64,000 nucleotides of DNA from CAZQQU01 sp964595625 (GCA_964595625.1 CAZQQU010000001.1:62001-126000), one strand, 5' to 3'. Shown: positions 52,432-61,697, numbered from the stretch's first letter. The notes: generated by a model from the sequence alone, not told the origin. Numbers and translations are program-made.

Positions 52432-52914
52432 ATGTTAGTTCCTTTTGATCAATTGCCCGATGATGCTCGTATATGGATTTACCAATCCAATCGAAAATTT
52501 AGCGAGGAAGAAACCCAAGATATTTCTCAAAAAATAGCTTTTTTTTTATCGCAGTGGACAGCGCATGGAGCCGATTTAGAAGCGGGATTTGAGATCAAAT
52601 ACCAACGTTTTATAGTGATTGGTTTGAATCAAATCAATGCCTCAGCTTCCGGTTGTTCAATCGATGCTTCGGTACATTTTATACAACAGTTAGAAAAGCT
52701 GTATCAGGTCGATTTGTTAGATAAAATGAACGTTACTTTCTACACGGGGGAACATATCGCTTACAAACCCTTAACCGATTTTAAAGCCATGGTTAAATCG
52801 GGTGCGGTTTCTAAACATACCATTGTTTTTAATAATTTGGTTACCAACAAAATAGAGTATATAGAAAATTGGGAAGTTCCGGCTACAGATAGCTGGCATA
52901 GTAGATTTTTTTGA
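52432..52914 (+). CDS. Conserved protein misnamed 'ABC transporter ATPase' (no P-loop)
   Basis: A 160-residue soluble protein. It belongs to a family that flavobacterial annotation often calls ABC transporter ATPase, but it has no Walker A (GxxxxGK[ST]), Walker B or signature motif. Visible parts are PDDARIWIYQSNRKFSEEETQDISQKIAFFLSQWTAHG, FIVIGLNQINASASGCSIDASV and YKPLTDFKAMVKSG. A single Cys in ASGCSIDAS and the Asp/His nearby are conserved-looking. Function unknown. It lies between the coaBC block and pyrR, with a 22-bp gap behind the DUF4835 gene. Confidence 0.8.
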   Translation: MLVPFDQLPDDARIWIYQSNRKFSEEETQDISQKIAFFLSQWTAHGADLEAGFEIKYQRFIVIGLNQINASASGCSIDASVHFIQQLEKLYQVDLLDKMNVTFYTGEHIAYKPLTDFKAMVKSGAVSKHTIVFNNLVTNKIEYIENWEVPATDSWHSRFF

Positions 52915-52951
52915 TTTTAGGGGATTTTTTTTTCTTCCGTAGAAATTTATG

Positions 52952-52959
52952 TACTTTTG
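52952..52959 (+). promoter_or_regulatory. Putative -7 element of pyrR (TACTTTTG)
   Basis: Matches TAnnTTTG and ends 22 bp before the pyrR ATG. It implies a very short leader, too short for a classical PyrR attenuator hairpin. Confidence 0.5.
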
Positions 52960-52981
52960 CAATCTATAATGATTCCTTGCT

Positions 52982-53521
52982 ATGAGCCAAAAAGTGCTGC
53001 TTAACGAAAAAGAAGTTCACATTGCACTTCATCGTTTATCGTGTCAGCTCATAGAAAATCACAACGATTTTAACAACACGGTTTTGATAGGCATACAGCC
53101 GCGGGGAACTTTTTTGGCTAACCGCATCAAGCAACTGCTTGAAACCGAATATAATATTCCACAAATTCCCTTAGGATACTTAGATATTACCTTCTTTAGA
53201 GACGATTTTCGTAGAAGTCAAAAACCTTTGGAAGCCAGTAAAACTGCAATTGATTTTTTGGTAGAAGATAAATTTGTGGTATTTATCGACGATGTCTTGT
53301 ACACCGGTAGAAGTATTCGAGCTGCTTTAACCGCTTTACAGTCTTTTGGAAGACCCGCCGGTGTAGAGCTACTGACCTTGATTGACCGACGGTTTAGCCG
53401 GCATTTACCGATACAGCCTGATTATCGGGGCAGACAAGTAGATGCCATCAATAAAGAACACGTACAAGTGTGTTGGAAAGAAAACGATGGCAAAGATGCC
53501 GTTTATTTGATTAGTGAATAA
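52982..53521 (+). CDS. pyrR: PyrR bifunctional regulator/uracil phosphoribosyltransferase
   Basis: A 179-residue phosphoribosyltransferase-fold protein. The PRPP loop VVFIDDVLYTGRS is at residues 99-111, and DITFFRDDFRR is the PyrR-specific segment. In Bacillus it binds pyrimidine-operon mRNA and adjusts attenuation; it also converts uracil to UMP. Here pyrB follows, but the upstream leader is too short for an attenuator, so the enzymatic or an alternative regulatory role may dominate (inference). Next gene starts 16 bp on. Confidence 0.95.
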   Translation: MSQKVLLNEKEVHIALHRLSCQLIENHNDFNNTVLIGIQPRGTFLANRIKQLLETEYNIPQIPLGYLDITFFRDDFRRSQKPLEASKTAIDFLVEDKFVVFIDDVLYTGRSIRAALTALQSFGRPAGVELLTLIDRRFSRHLPIQPDYRGRQVDAINKEHVQVCWKENDGKDAVYLISE

Positions 53522-53537
53522 ATTAATTAGTAAAAGA

Positions 53538-54467
53538 ATGAGTGAACTGAGCGTCAATCACTTATTAGGAATAAAATATATCACTCCGGCAGATATACAA
53601 CTCATTTTTGAAACTGCAGACCACTTTAAAGAAGTTCTCAATCGACCGATAAAAAAAGTTCCTTCTTTACGAGATATTACCATTGCCAATTTGTTTTTTG
53701 AAAACAGTACCCGTACCCGACTTTCCTTTGAGTTGGCTGAGAAGCGGCTTTCGGCCGATGTTATTAACTTTTCGGCTGCTTCTTCTTCGGTTAAAAAAGG
53801 AGAGACCCTCATTGATACGGTAAATAATATACTTTCGATGAAAGTGGATATGGTGGTGATGAGGCATCCTAACCCGGGGGCTGGTGTGTTTTTATCAAAA
53901 CACATTCAAGCCAGTATTATCAATGCGGGTGATGGAGCACACGAACATCCTACACAAGCGCTTTTAGATTGTTATTCGATACGCGAAAAACTGGGTGATG
54001 TATTTGGAAAAAAAGTGGTGATCGTGGGAGATATTCTACACTCCCGGGTGGCCCTTTCTAATATTTTTGCCTTACAAATGCTGGGTGCTGAAGTACGTGT
54101 CTGCGGACCGGCTACACTGATTCCTAAACATATAGAAAAATTAGGTGTTAAGGTAGAAACCAATTTGAAAAAAGCTTTGGAATGGTGTGATGTGGCCAAT
54201 ATGCTTCGCGTTCAAAATGAAAGGATGGACATCAGTTATTTTCCCTCTATACGTGAATACTCGCAGCAATACGGACTTACAAAAGCCCTACTCGATAGTC
54301 TCAATAAAGAAATTGTTATCATGCACCCCGGCCCTATTAACAGAGGGGTAGAAATTACCAGTGATGTGGCAGATTCGGGCCAGTCAATAATTTTACATCA
54401 GGTCGAAAACGGGGTGGCTATTCGTATGAGTGTTATTTATTTGTTAGCCTCCAAAAACAAAATCTAA
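53538..54467 (+). CDS. pyrB: Aspartate carbamoyltransferase, catalytic chain
   Basis: Forms N-carbamoyl-aspartate in pyrimidine synthesis; cytoplasmic trimer. From ATG 53538 it has 309 residues (a GTG at 53514 would add eight). The carbamoyl-phosphate site STRTR is at residues 57-61, HPTQALLDCYSIRE in the middle and HPGPINRGVEI near the C-terminus. No regulatory chain pyrI follows. The last base of its stop codon is the first base of the next ATG (TAATG). Confidence 0.97.
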   Translation: MSELSVNHLLGIKYITPADIQLIFETADHFKEVLNRPIKKVPSLRDITIANLFFENSTRTRLSFELAEKRLSADVINFSAASSSVKKGETLIDTVNNILSMKVDMVVMRHPNPGAGVFLSKHIQASIINAGDGAHEHPTQALLDCYSIREKLGDVFGKKVVIVGDILHSRVALSNIFALQMLGAEVRVCGPATLIPKHIEKLGVKVETNLKKALEWCDVANMLRVQNERMDISYFPSIREYSQQYGLTKALLDSLNKEIVIMHPGPINRGVEITSDVADSGQSIILHQVENGVAIRMSVIYLLASKNKI

Positions 54468-54805
54468 TGCAGATCACACAAAAGGATAATTTTATATTGA
54501 TAGGTGTGCCTTTAGAAACCCCTTTAAATCAGCTGATAGAACAGTTGCATGCCCTCGTACAATCTTCGTATTCTGATAGTAATTGGGCTATTGATTTGAC
54601 TTCTTACCACCCGATTTCTGCTAGTGATCTGGAAAAATTTTTACCACTAGCTGCTATTCAAAAAGAAAATAAGAAATCCTTTGTAATCATCAATACTTCG
54701 GTAGCTATTGATGACCTGCCCGAAGATTTAAATGTAGTACCTACGGTAATTGAAGCAGGAGATTTGATTGAAATGGAAGAAATTGAAAGGGATTTGGGGT
54801 TTTAG
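54467..54805 (+). CDS. Small conserved protein upstream of rnz
   Basis: A 112-residue soluble acidic protein. It has a hydrophobic strand/helix pattern (NFILIGVPLETPLNQLIEQLHALV, NWAIDLTSYHPISASDLEKFLPL, KKSFVIINTSVAIDDLPEDL, VVPTVIEAGDLIEMEEIERDLGF) reminiscent of the STAS/SpoIIAA fold, but without a recognisable phospho-Ser site. Function unknown; it is translationally coupled to pyrB (TAATG). Its placement before rnz is one I have seen in flavobacteria. Confidence 0.7.
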   Translation: MQITQKDNFILIGVPLETPLNQLIEQLHALVQSSYSDSNWAIDLTSYHPISASDLEKFLPLAAIQKENKKSFVIINTSVAIDDLPEDLNVVPTVIEAGDLIEMEEIERDLGF

Positions 54806-54883
54806 CATAGATAATATCTAATAAAGTTTACTTACTATTGTACTAGTTAGTCGTAACTTGCAGTTTTGAATTTTGAAATATAG

Positions 54884-55789
54884 ATGAAACTTACTATACT
54901 TGGTTGTTATTCGGCTACGCCTCGAAAATTTAATAATCCCACGGCCCAATTATTAGAAATTAAAGGCCGACTTTTCTTGATAGATTGCGGAGAAGGCACC
55001 CAAGTGGCGTTGCGAAAATCCAAATCCAAATTTGCCAGAGTTAAGCATATCTTTATTTCCCACTTACACGGAGATCATTTTTACGGACTGATCGGATTGA
55101 TTTCTACTTTTCATCTTTTAGGCAGAGATGCTACACTCACCATATACGGTCCTACGGGAATTCGTCAGATTATAGAACTCCAACTTAAATTTTCAGGTAC
55201 CAAACTCAATTTTCCTTTGGAGTTTATCGAATTAGAAAGTCGTGAATCGATTAAAATTTATGAAGACGAAAAGCTTACCGTTTCTACCATTCCCTTGGAT
55301 CATCGGGTGTATACCAATGGTTTTTTGTTTCAAGAAAAAGAAGGAGAAAGAAAATTAAATGTAGATGCTGCCGAAGAGTATAATATCGACAAAAGTTATT
55401 ATCGAAAGCTTAAATTAGGGTACGACGTAATCAATAATAAAGGAAAGTTAATTGAAAATCATTTGGTTACCTTTCCTCCGGAACCCCCTAAAAGTTATGC
55501 ATTTTGTAGTGATACCAAGTACAGTCCTAAAATTATTCCTTTGATTAAAAACGTTTCGGTCTTGTACCACGAATCTACTTTTCTGGAAACTCACAAAGAA
55601 TATTGTGATATTACAAAGCACTCTACCGCCAAACAAGCAGCTACTATTGCTAAAAATGCCAAAGTGGGAAAACTGATACTCGGGCATTATTCCACCCGCT
55701 ACGAAAGTATCGAATTTTTCAAAGAAGAGGCTCAAACGGTTTTTAAAAATACCGATATAGCCGACGATTTTAAAGTATTTGAATTTTAA
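54884..55789 (+). CDS. rnz: Ribonuclease Z
   Basis: Endonuclease that trims 3' extensions of tRNA precursors; a metallo-beta-lactamase-fold dimer. The 301-residue length is the short (RNase Z-S) form. The zinc ligands HLHGDH are at residues 60-65 (HxHxDH), with further ligands in the C-terminal HESTFLETH, HSTAKQAATIAK and LGHYSTRY. The flexible exosite region follows GLISTFHLLGRDATLTIYGP. It stands in its own unit, 78 bp behind the previous gene. Confidence 0.96.
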   Translation: MKLTILGCYSATPRKFNNPTAQLLEIKGRLFLIDCGEGTQVALRKSKSKFARVKHIFISHLHGDHFYGLIGLISTFHLLGRDATLTIYGPTGIRQIIELQLKFSGTKLNFPLEFIELESRESIKIYEDEKLTVSTIPLDHRVYTNGFLFQEKEGERKLNVDAAEEYNIDKSYYRKLKLGYDVINNKGKLIENHLVTFPPEPPKSYAFCSDTKYSPKIIPLIKNVSVLYHESTFLETHKEYCDITKHSTAKQAATIAKNAKVGKLILGHYSTRYESIEFFKEEAQTVFKNTDIADDFKVFEF

Positions 55790-55911
55790 TATCTTCCTTA
55801 TATATTTTCGGATACCTATTGTGAACAGAGCAATAAGTGCTAAATTTGAGTGATTTTATTTGGCTATAATAACCCAAAATTGGGATACCGTAGAAAGTCC
55901 CTCAGCAGTAT

Positions 55912-57906
55912 ATGAATCCAGAACAACAAATTCGACAATTACGAGAAGAATTAGATCGACATAACTACCTTTATTATGTATTAGATCAACCCGATATATC
56001 GGATTTTGAGTTTGACCAAAAACTCAAGCAACTCCAGCAATTAGAAGCTGCTTATCCCGAATTTTATGACGAAAATTCACCTACTTTACGAGTGGGTGGG
56101 GCGGTAACTAAAAATTTTGAAACCGTAGTCCACGAGTATCGTATGCATTCGCTGGATAATTCGTATTCCAAAGAAGAACTATTAGACTGGGAAAAACGTA
56201 TTAAAAAATTAATTGACGGGGAGGTGGAATTTACCTGCGAGTTAAAATACGATGGTGCATCTATCAATTTGACCTATATCGATGGCATGCTGTACCAAGC
56301 CGTAACCCGTGGCGATGGATTTCAGGGAGATAACGTAACAGCCAATGTCAAAACCATCCGTTCTGTTCCCTTAAAATTACAAGGAGATTTTCCTAAAAAA
56401 TTTCATATTCGGGGGGAAATTATTTTACCTCTTTCAGGTTTCCACAAAATGAATCAAGAACGAATAGAAGCGGGCGAAGAACCTTATGCCAATCCGCGAA
56501 ACACCGCCTCGGGCAGTTTAAAATTGCAAGACAGTGCCGAAGTTGCCAAGCGTCCTTTGGATTGTTTACTCTACGCTTTGGTGGGTGAAAAACTACCTGT
56601 TAGCTCTCAATACGAAGCTTTGCAAAAGGCACGGGCATGGGGTTTTAAAGTACCTGATGTATTTCGGTTGGCCAAAAATATGGATGAAGTATTTGAATTT
56701 TTAGAATATTGGGACGAGCACCGTCATGAATTACCTTACGAAACAGATGGCGTGGTGATAAAAGTAAACGATTTTACCCAACAAGAGGAGTTGGGCTTTA
56801 CCGCAAAATCTCCTCGATGGGCCATCGCCTATAAATTTAAAACCGAACAAGCGGTCACCACCTTGGAAAAAATCACCTATCAAGTAGGACGAACGGGTGC
56901 TATTACACCGGTAGCCAACTTACAACCGGTGTTGTTGGCAGGGACTATTGTCAAAAGAGCATCGCTGCACAATGCCGACCAAATTGAGAAATTAGATATA
57001 CGTGAAGGAGATACGGTTTTTGTTGAAAAAGGGGGAGAGATTATTCCCAAAATTGTGGGTGTGGATACCCAGCAACGGGATTTACTTTCTAAACCCACGA
57101 CCTATATCACTCATTGTCCCGAATGCGGTACGGCATTGATTCGTCAAGAAGGGGAAGCTCAGCATTATTGTCCCAATTTCTCGGGTTGCCCCCCACAAAT
57201 TACCGGCCGTATTCAGCATTTTATTTCGCGTAAAGCGATGGATATAGAAGGTTTGGGAAGCGAAACAGTTGAATTACTCTTCAAAGAAAATTTGATACAA
57301 AATTATGCCGATTTGTACTCTTTAACCAAAGAACAACTGCTTCCACTGGAACGAATGGCCGACAAATCAGCTGAAAACTTATTGCAAGGGGTGCAACGCT
57401 CCAAGCAAATTCCTTTTGAACGGGTGTTGTATGCTTTGGGAATCCGTTTTGTAGGAGAAACGGTGGCCAAAAAACTGGCCAAACACTATCAAACCTTGGA
57501 TCGGCTGATGCAGGCGGCTCCCGAAGATTTGATGCAAGTGGACGAAATCGGAGAAAGAATCGCTGAAAGTGTGTATGAGTTTTTTTCCAACCCAGACAAC
57601 GTACAACTTATTCAACGGCTGAAGGAGTACGGAATCCAATTTCAAATTTCAGCAGAAGAATTACAAGGTCAAACCGATATTTTACAAGGAAAAACTTTTG
57701 TGGTATCGGGAGTCTTTGAAAAGGTTTCTCGGGAGGAACTCAAAAAACTCATCGAAAAAAACGGAGGTAAAGTATCGGGATCTATTTCATCAAAAACTTC
57801 CTGGGTGATTGCCGGGGCCAACATGGGACCGAGTAAATTAGAAAAAGCTACCTCGCTTGGAATTCCGATTATATCGGAAAATGATTTTTTAAAAATGATT
57901 GATTAA
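55912..57906 (+). CDS. ligA: NAD-dependent DNA ligase
   Basis: Seals nicks in replication and repair using NAD+. 664 residues, normal. The adenylation Lys lies in ELKYDGAS near residue 111. The N-terminal domain Ia (HNYLYYVLDQPDISDFEFD) binds NAD; an OB fold follows, then a four-Cys zinc finger (CPECG, then CPNFSGCP), HhH repeats, and a C-terminal BRCT domain (LQGKTFVVSGVFEKVSREELKK). Monocistronic, 122 bp behind rnz. Confidence 0.97.
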   Translation: MNPEQQIRQLREELDRHNYLYYVLDQPDISDFEFDQKLKQLQQLEAAYPEFYDENSPTLRVGGAVTKNFETVVHEYRMHSLDNSYSKEELLDWEKRIKKLIDGEVEFTCELKYDGASINLTYIDGMLYQAVTRGDGFQGDNVTANVKTIRSVPLKLQGDFPKKFHIRGEIILPLSGFHKMNQERIEAGEEPYANPRNTASGSLKLQDSAEVAKRPLDCLLYALVGEKLPVSSQYEALQKARAWGFKVPDVFRLAKNMDEVFEFLEYWDEHRHELPYETDGVVIKVNDFTQQEELGFTAKSPRWAIAYKFKTEQAVTTLEKITYQVGRTGAITPVANLQPVLLAGTIVKRASLHNADQIEKLDIREGDTVFVEKGGEIIPKIVGVDTQQRDLLSKPTTYITHCPECGTALIRQEGEAQHYCPNFSGCPPQITGRIQHFISRKAMDIEGLGSETVELLFKENLIQNYADLYSLTKEQLLPLERMADKSAENLLQGVQRSKQIPFERVLYALGIRFVGETVAKKLAKHYQTLDRLMQAAPEDLMQVDEIGERIAESVYEFFSNPDNVQLIQRLKEYGIQFQISAEELQGQTDILQGKTFVVSGVFEKVSREELKKLIEKNGGKVSGSISSKTSWVIAGANMGPSKLEKATSLGIPIISENDFLKMID

Positions 57907-58111
57907 TGAGCTTCCATAAGAGAATTTAAAGTAGAGATCATATTTTCTCACTACCAAGTTGGCCATAGATTGTTGACATAGAATTCCCACAAAAACTCAG
58001 CTTACATGAGGCTTATTTGTATTTTGGTTGCAGTTGGTGACTATTGAGTGTACTTGGTGGTTCGATGCACAACAAACTATTAGTTAGTTCGCGTTTTGTC
58101 ATTGTAGTTGC
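57907..58111. other. Gene-free spacer before the glycosyltransferase cluster
   Basis: About 205 bp between ligA and the promoter motif of the following gene. I see no ORF of note and no clear terminator. AT-rich, with no repeat structure. Confidence 0.5.
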
Positions 58112-58119
58112 TATTTTTG
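58112..58119 (+). promoter_or_regulatory. Putative -7 element of the glycosyltransferase cluster (TATTTTTG)
   Basis: Fits TAnnTTTG, 20 bp before the TTG start at 58140. It supports that unusual start, since the frame has a stop (TAG) just upstream. No -33 element is clear. Confidence 0.5.
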
Positions 58120-58139
58120 TTTTTTTTAAAACCTAGTCT

Positions 58140-59480
58140 TTGATATTTAACTATTTAAAATACATTCGTCCGATTTGGTACTTTCATTTGCGTCCGCAGC
58201 AGGATTGGAGTTATTTTCCTACGGAAAAAACCCTGAAACAAGCCGGATGGTCTCTAGAAAAAGACCCCCTTTACAAGAGTAGTGAAGCCCAACAAAGAGA
58301 CCTAGCGTGGCGGGCATTTCAGCAGGGGTTTATCTGGGAACACCCCAAAGAAGGCCTAGATATTTGGACCCCATTCCAGTTACCCGTTCCAGACGAATAC
58401 CGTTTTATTAGAAAAAACTTTCACCCGGTATGGGCTTGGTATTGTTTAGTGATTCGTTGTCTTAGTTTTAAAAATCCCTTTCGGGAAATTAGGGGCTTTT
58501 GGAAATCGGTTTCCGTAAAGCGTGAAATCATTTCTAAAAATACAAGCAGATCCAGCGATTATGAGCATTTTAGCAGTAATTTGATTGCTCAAAACCCTTT
58601 GGTGTCGGTTATTATTCCAACACTTAATCGCTATGACTATTTACGGGATGTTTTCAAAGATTTAGAAAATCAGACCTATAAGAACTTTGAAGTGATTGTT
58701 GTAGATCAAACCGATGATTTTCAAGAAGAATTTTACAAAGGTTGGAATCTAAACTTGAACTATTGGTATCAAGAAGAAAAAGCCCTATGGAAAGCCCGAA
58801 ATGATGCAATTCGAATGGCGCAAGGAGAATATATATTGTTGTATGACGACGATTCTCGGGTGGCAAGTAATTGGATTACAGAACATTTAAAAACCTTGGA
58901 TTATTTTGATGCGGCTATTTCATCGGGAGTTTCCATAAGTGTGGTAGGAGGTGAGGTACCCACGCATTATTCCTACTTTCGGTGGAGTGACCAAATTGAT
59001 ACCGGTAATGTACTTCTGAAAAAATCGGTTTTTCAAGCCATTGGTTTGTTTGACAGGCAATTTGAAAAACAACGCATGGGGGATGGCGAATTTGGTTTGC
59101 GGGCCTATTTACACGGATTTAAAAATATTTCAAATCCCTATGCCCAACGCTTGCATTTAAAAGTTGCTCAAGGCGGATTACGGCAAATGGGAAGTTGGGA
59201 TGGATGGCGACCAAAAAAATGGAATGCTCCAAGACCTGTGCCCAGTGTGTTGTATCTGTCTAGGAAGTACTTTGGAAATAAAAAATCTATATTAATGCTC
59301 ATTCCGTCTGTAACCCCGTCTTTAATACCCTATCAGTTTAAGAGGAATAAAACATTGAAATTGGTGTCTATATTTTTAATTCCATTACTATTTCCATTAT
59401 TGGTTTTTCAGGTAATGAAATCTTGGAGATTGGCTAGTGTGAAATTGAAAGAGGGAGGAATTATAGAATTTATAAAATAA
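58140..59480 (+). CDS. Glycosyltransferase family 2
   Basis: A 446-residue sugar transferase. It opens with TTG; an in-frame stop just upstream (58134) excludes a longer form. The first about 150 residues are a distinct N-terminal region (YLKYIRPIWYFHLRPQQDWSYFP). The GT2 GT-A domain starts near residue 155 with PLVSVIIPTLNRYDYL, followed by FEVIVVDQTD and the metal-binding LLYDDDSRV. A hydrophobic stretch near the C-terminus (LVSIFLIPLLFPLLVF) suggests membrane contact. Probably adds sugars to a surface glycan or glycoprotein. It leads three glycosyltransferase genes. Confidence 0.85.
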   Translation: MIFNYLKYIRPIWYFHLRPQQDWSYFPTEKTLKQAGWSLEKDPLYKSSEAQQRDLAWRAFQQGFIWEHPKEGLDIWTPFQLPVPDEYRFIRKNFHPVWAWYCLVIRCLSFKNPFREIRGFWKSVSVKREIISKNTSRSSDYEHFSSNLIAQNPLVSVIIPTLNRYDYLRDVFKDLENQTYKNFEVIVVDQTDDFQEEFYKGWNLNLNYWYQEEKALWKARNDAIRMAQGEYILLYDDDSRVASNWITEHLKTLDYFDAAISSGVSISVVGGEVPTHYSYFRWSDQIDTGNVLLKKSVFQAIGLFDRQFEKQRMGDGEFGLRAYLHGFKNISNPYAQRLHLKVAQGGLRQMGSWDGWRPKKWNAPRPVPSVLYLSRKYFGNKKSILMLIPSVTPSLIPYQFKRNKTLKLVSIFLIPLLFPLLVFQVMKSWRLASVKLKEGGIIEFIK

Positions 59481-59487
59481 TTATTAT

Positions 59488-60510
59488 ATGAAAATCCTCC
59501 AAATTATTGACAAGCTAGATATAGGCGGTGCAGAACGCGTTTTTGTAGATATGTGCAATATTTTACAAGAACATCAGCAAGATGTTACAGCTATGTTGTT
59601 ACTTGAAAATAAGGGTGAGTTAGTAAGTGAATTAAAAGTAAGGTTAATCTCCCTTAATAGGAAGAACAAATGGAGTTTGAATACCATGTATAGGTGTAGT
59701 AAAATAATAAAAAAATATGATGTAATACACTGTCACTTTAGGCATGTTTATAGGTATATTGCTTTAGTGAAAAAAATATTTTTTATTAAAAGTAAAATAA
59801 TTTTACACGATCATTATGGCTCTATTGATATTGATAAAAGCGTTCCTTTTTTATTTGATTCGTTTTTAAAACCAGACTACTACATTGGAGTAAGTAAGAG
59901 CCTAACTGAATGGGCGGAGACAAAATTAAAAGTAGCTCCTGAAAATATCTTTTTGTTGGAAAATATCATTATTCAACATAAATCTAAACAACAATTAGCC
60001 GAGAGATATGATTTAATTTTAGTTTCAAATATTAAAAAAGTAAAAAACAACTTATTTGGAGTGAAAATAGCCGCTCAAATCAATAAGTCGCTATTATTAG
60101 TAGGACAAAATCAGGATAATACTTATTTTCAAAAAACAAAATCAGAGATTAAAACAGATAATATCGTTATAAATTCAGATATAACTGAAGTTCAAACTAT
60201 ATTACACAACGCTCAATTAGGACTTCATACATCTATTTCAGAAACAGGTCCTTTAGTGCTTATCGAATATTTAGCACAGGGGTTACCCTTTTTGGCTTAC
60301 GAAACAGGTGAAGTTGCCAAGATACTAAAGCCACATTTTCCGGAATATTTTATAGATAATTTTAATATTGAAGAATGGAAAAAAAGACTTGAGTTGATTA
60401 TGAATTCAGTTCCTGACACTCAAAAGATGGAAGAAGTCTTTGAGCGGTATTTTGGGCAAACCCAATATTATAAAAAACTAGAAAATATTTATAGATGTAT
60501 AAGCGGTTAG
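59488..60510 (+). CDS. Glycosyltransferase family 4
   Basis: A 340-residue GT-B type transferase. N-terminal LQIIDKLDIGGAERVFVDMC holds the acceptor-side glycine loop, and the C-terminal HTSISETGPLVLIEYLAQGLPFLAYETGE is the donor E-x7-E motif. The gene is visibly more AT-rich than its neighbours (runs such as AAAAATATTTTTTATTAAAAG), a pattern often seen in transferred surface-glycan genes. It lies 7 bp behind the GT2 gene and overlaps the next by 16 bp. Confidence 0.88.
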   Translation: MKILQIIDKLDIGGAERVFVDMCNILQEHQQDVTAMLLLENKGELVSELKVRLISLNRKNKWSLNTMYRCSKIIKKYDVIHCHFRHVYRYIALVKKIFFIKSKIILHDHYGSIDIDKSVPFLFDSFLKPDYYIGVSKSLTEWAETKLKVAPENIFLLENIIIQHKSKQQLAERYDLILVSNIKKVKNNLFGVKIAAQINKSLLLVGQNQDNTYFQKTKSEIKTDNIVINSDITEVQTILHNAQLGLHTSISETGPLVLIEYLAQGLPFLAYETGEVAKILKPHFPEYFIDNFNIEEWKKRLELIMNSVPDTQKMEEVFERYFGQTQYYKKLENIYRCISG

Positions 60511-61619
60511 TAGTTGTTTCGGATACGGCTTTGTACAGAGAAGGCAATCAAGTTTTTGGATTTGTAGCTGTAGTAAAAGAGTTAGAGTTTCTTCAAGATA
60601 ATTTTGAAGAAATAATTTGGATAGGAGCTAACCGACCCGAATTAAAAGATAACGGAACGCTTATCGAAATTAAAGTTCCCAATATCAAAACCATATTACT
60701 ACCTAAAATGGGTGGAAAAAGCCTACTACAAGTATTAAAAATCTTGGTACTTTATCCTTATTTATTTGTATTGATATTCAAGAATATTTATAAAGCAGAA
60801 GTCGTACATACCCGTTTGCCCTCACATCCTGCTTTTATTGCTGTGCTTATTTCCTATTTGTTTCCTAAAAAGATTTGGTGGAATAAGTTTGCAGGTAGCT
60901 GGGAGCCTACAACACTTCCGTTTTTTTATAAAGTGCAACGAAATCTACTAATAAAAGCCATACACACCAAAGTCACTATTAATGGTTTTTGGAGCGACCA
61001 ACCCAACCACTGTCTTTCTTTTGAGAATCCTTGTTTAACTCAAGAAGATATTATCAGAGGACGAGAAGTGGCTGAACAGAAAACCTTTGAGGGTAGTTAT
61101 GTTTTTTCGTTTGTAGGACGGTTAGAAGATGCCAAAGGAGTTTCGAGAATTATTGAAGCTCTTAAAAATATTCCGGTTGAAAAAATCGAAAAAGTTCATT
61201 TTATCGGCAGTGGAGATGATTTAGAAAAATATAAAAATGCTAGTCGGTTTTTAGGAGAAAAAGTACTGTTTCACGGTTTTCAAAATTCCGAAAAAGTACA
61301 TCAACTCCTGGCCGAGTCCCATTTTTTGTTACTTCCTTCAGCCTCTGAAGGATTTCCCAAAGTGATCGCCGAAGCGGCCTGCTACGGCTGTATTCCAATT
61401 GTTTCGAATGTGGGGAGTATTCCGCATTACATAAGTGAGGAAGAAGGTTTTGTGTGGCCTTTTAAAAACGATGGTTCATATGCGGAAGTGGTTCGGGAAG
61501 CGGTCCATTCTTCGCCCGACTCACTGGCTGCTCAATCCCAATCTATTTTGGCGTTAGCCGAAAAATTTACCTACGCCTCTTACTATAAAAAATTAGTAAA
61601 TCAAGTTTTTAAATCCTAA
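60495..61619 (+). CDS. Glycosyltransferase family 4
   Basis: A 374-residue GT-B transferase. It has the C-terminal donor motif PSASEGFPKVIAEAACYGCIPIVSNVG and an N-terminal part that reads KRLVVVSDTALYREGNQ. It overlaps the preceding GT4 gene by 16 bp. Like its two neighbours, it probably assembles a surface polysaccharide; the sugar and acceptor cannot be read. No polymerase, flippase or export gene is in the window. Confidence 0.88.
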   Translation: MYKRLVVVSDTALYREGNQVFGFVAVVKELEFLQDNFEEIIWIGANRPELKDNGTLIEIKVPNIKTILLPKMGGKSLLQVLKILVLYPYLFVLIFKNIYKAEVVHTRLPSHPAFIAVLISYLFPKKIWWNKFAGSWEPTTLPFFYKVQRNLLIKAIHTKVTINGFWSDQPNHCLSFENPCLTQEDIIRGREVAEQKTFEGSYVFSFVGRLEDAKGVSRIIEALKNIPVEKIEKVHFIGSGDDLEKYKNASRFLGEKVLFHGFQNSEKVHQLLAESHFLLLPSASEGFPKVIAEAACYGCIPIVSNVGSIPHYISEEEGFVWPFKNDGSYAEVVREAVHSSPDSLAAQSQSILALAEKFTYASYYKKLVNQVFKS

Positions 61620-61697
61620 GAATGGTGAGGATTATACTCCCATTTGGGAAAACTTGGTGCAGTTGTTTTTTATTCCGTCCTTTGTAAAAAAATGGAT

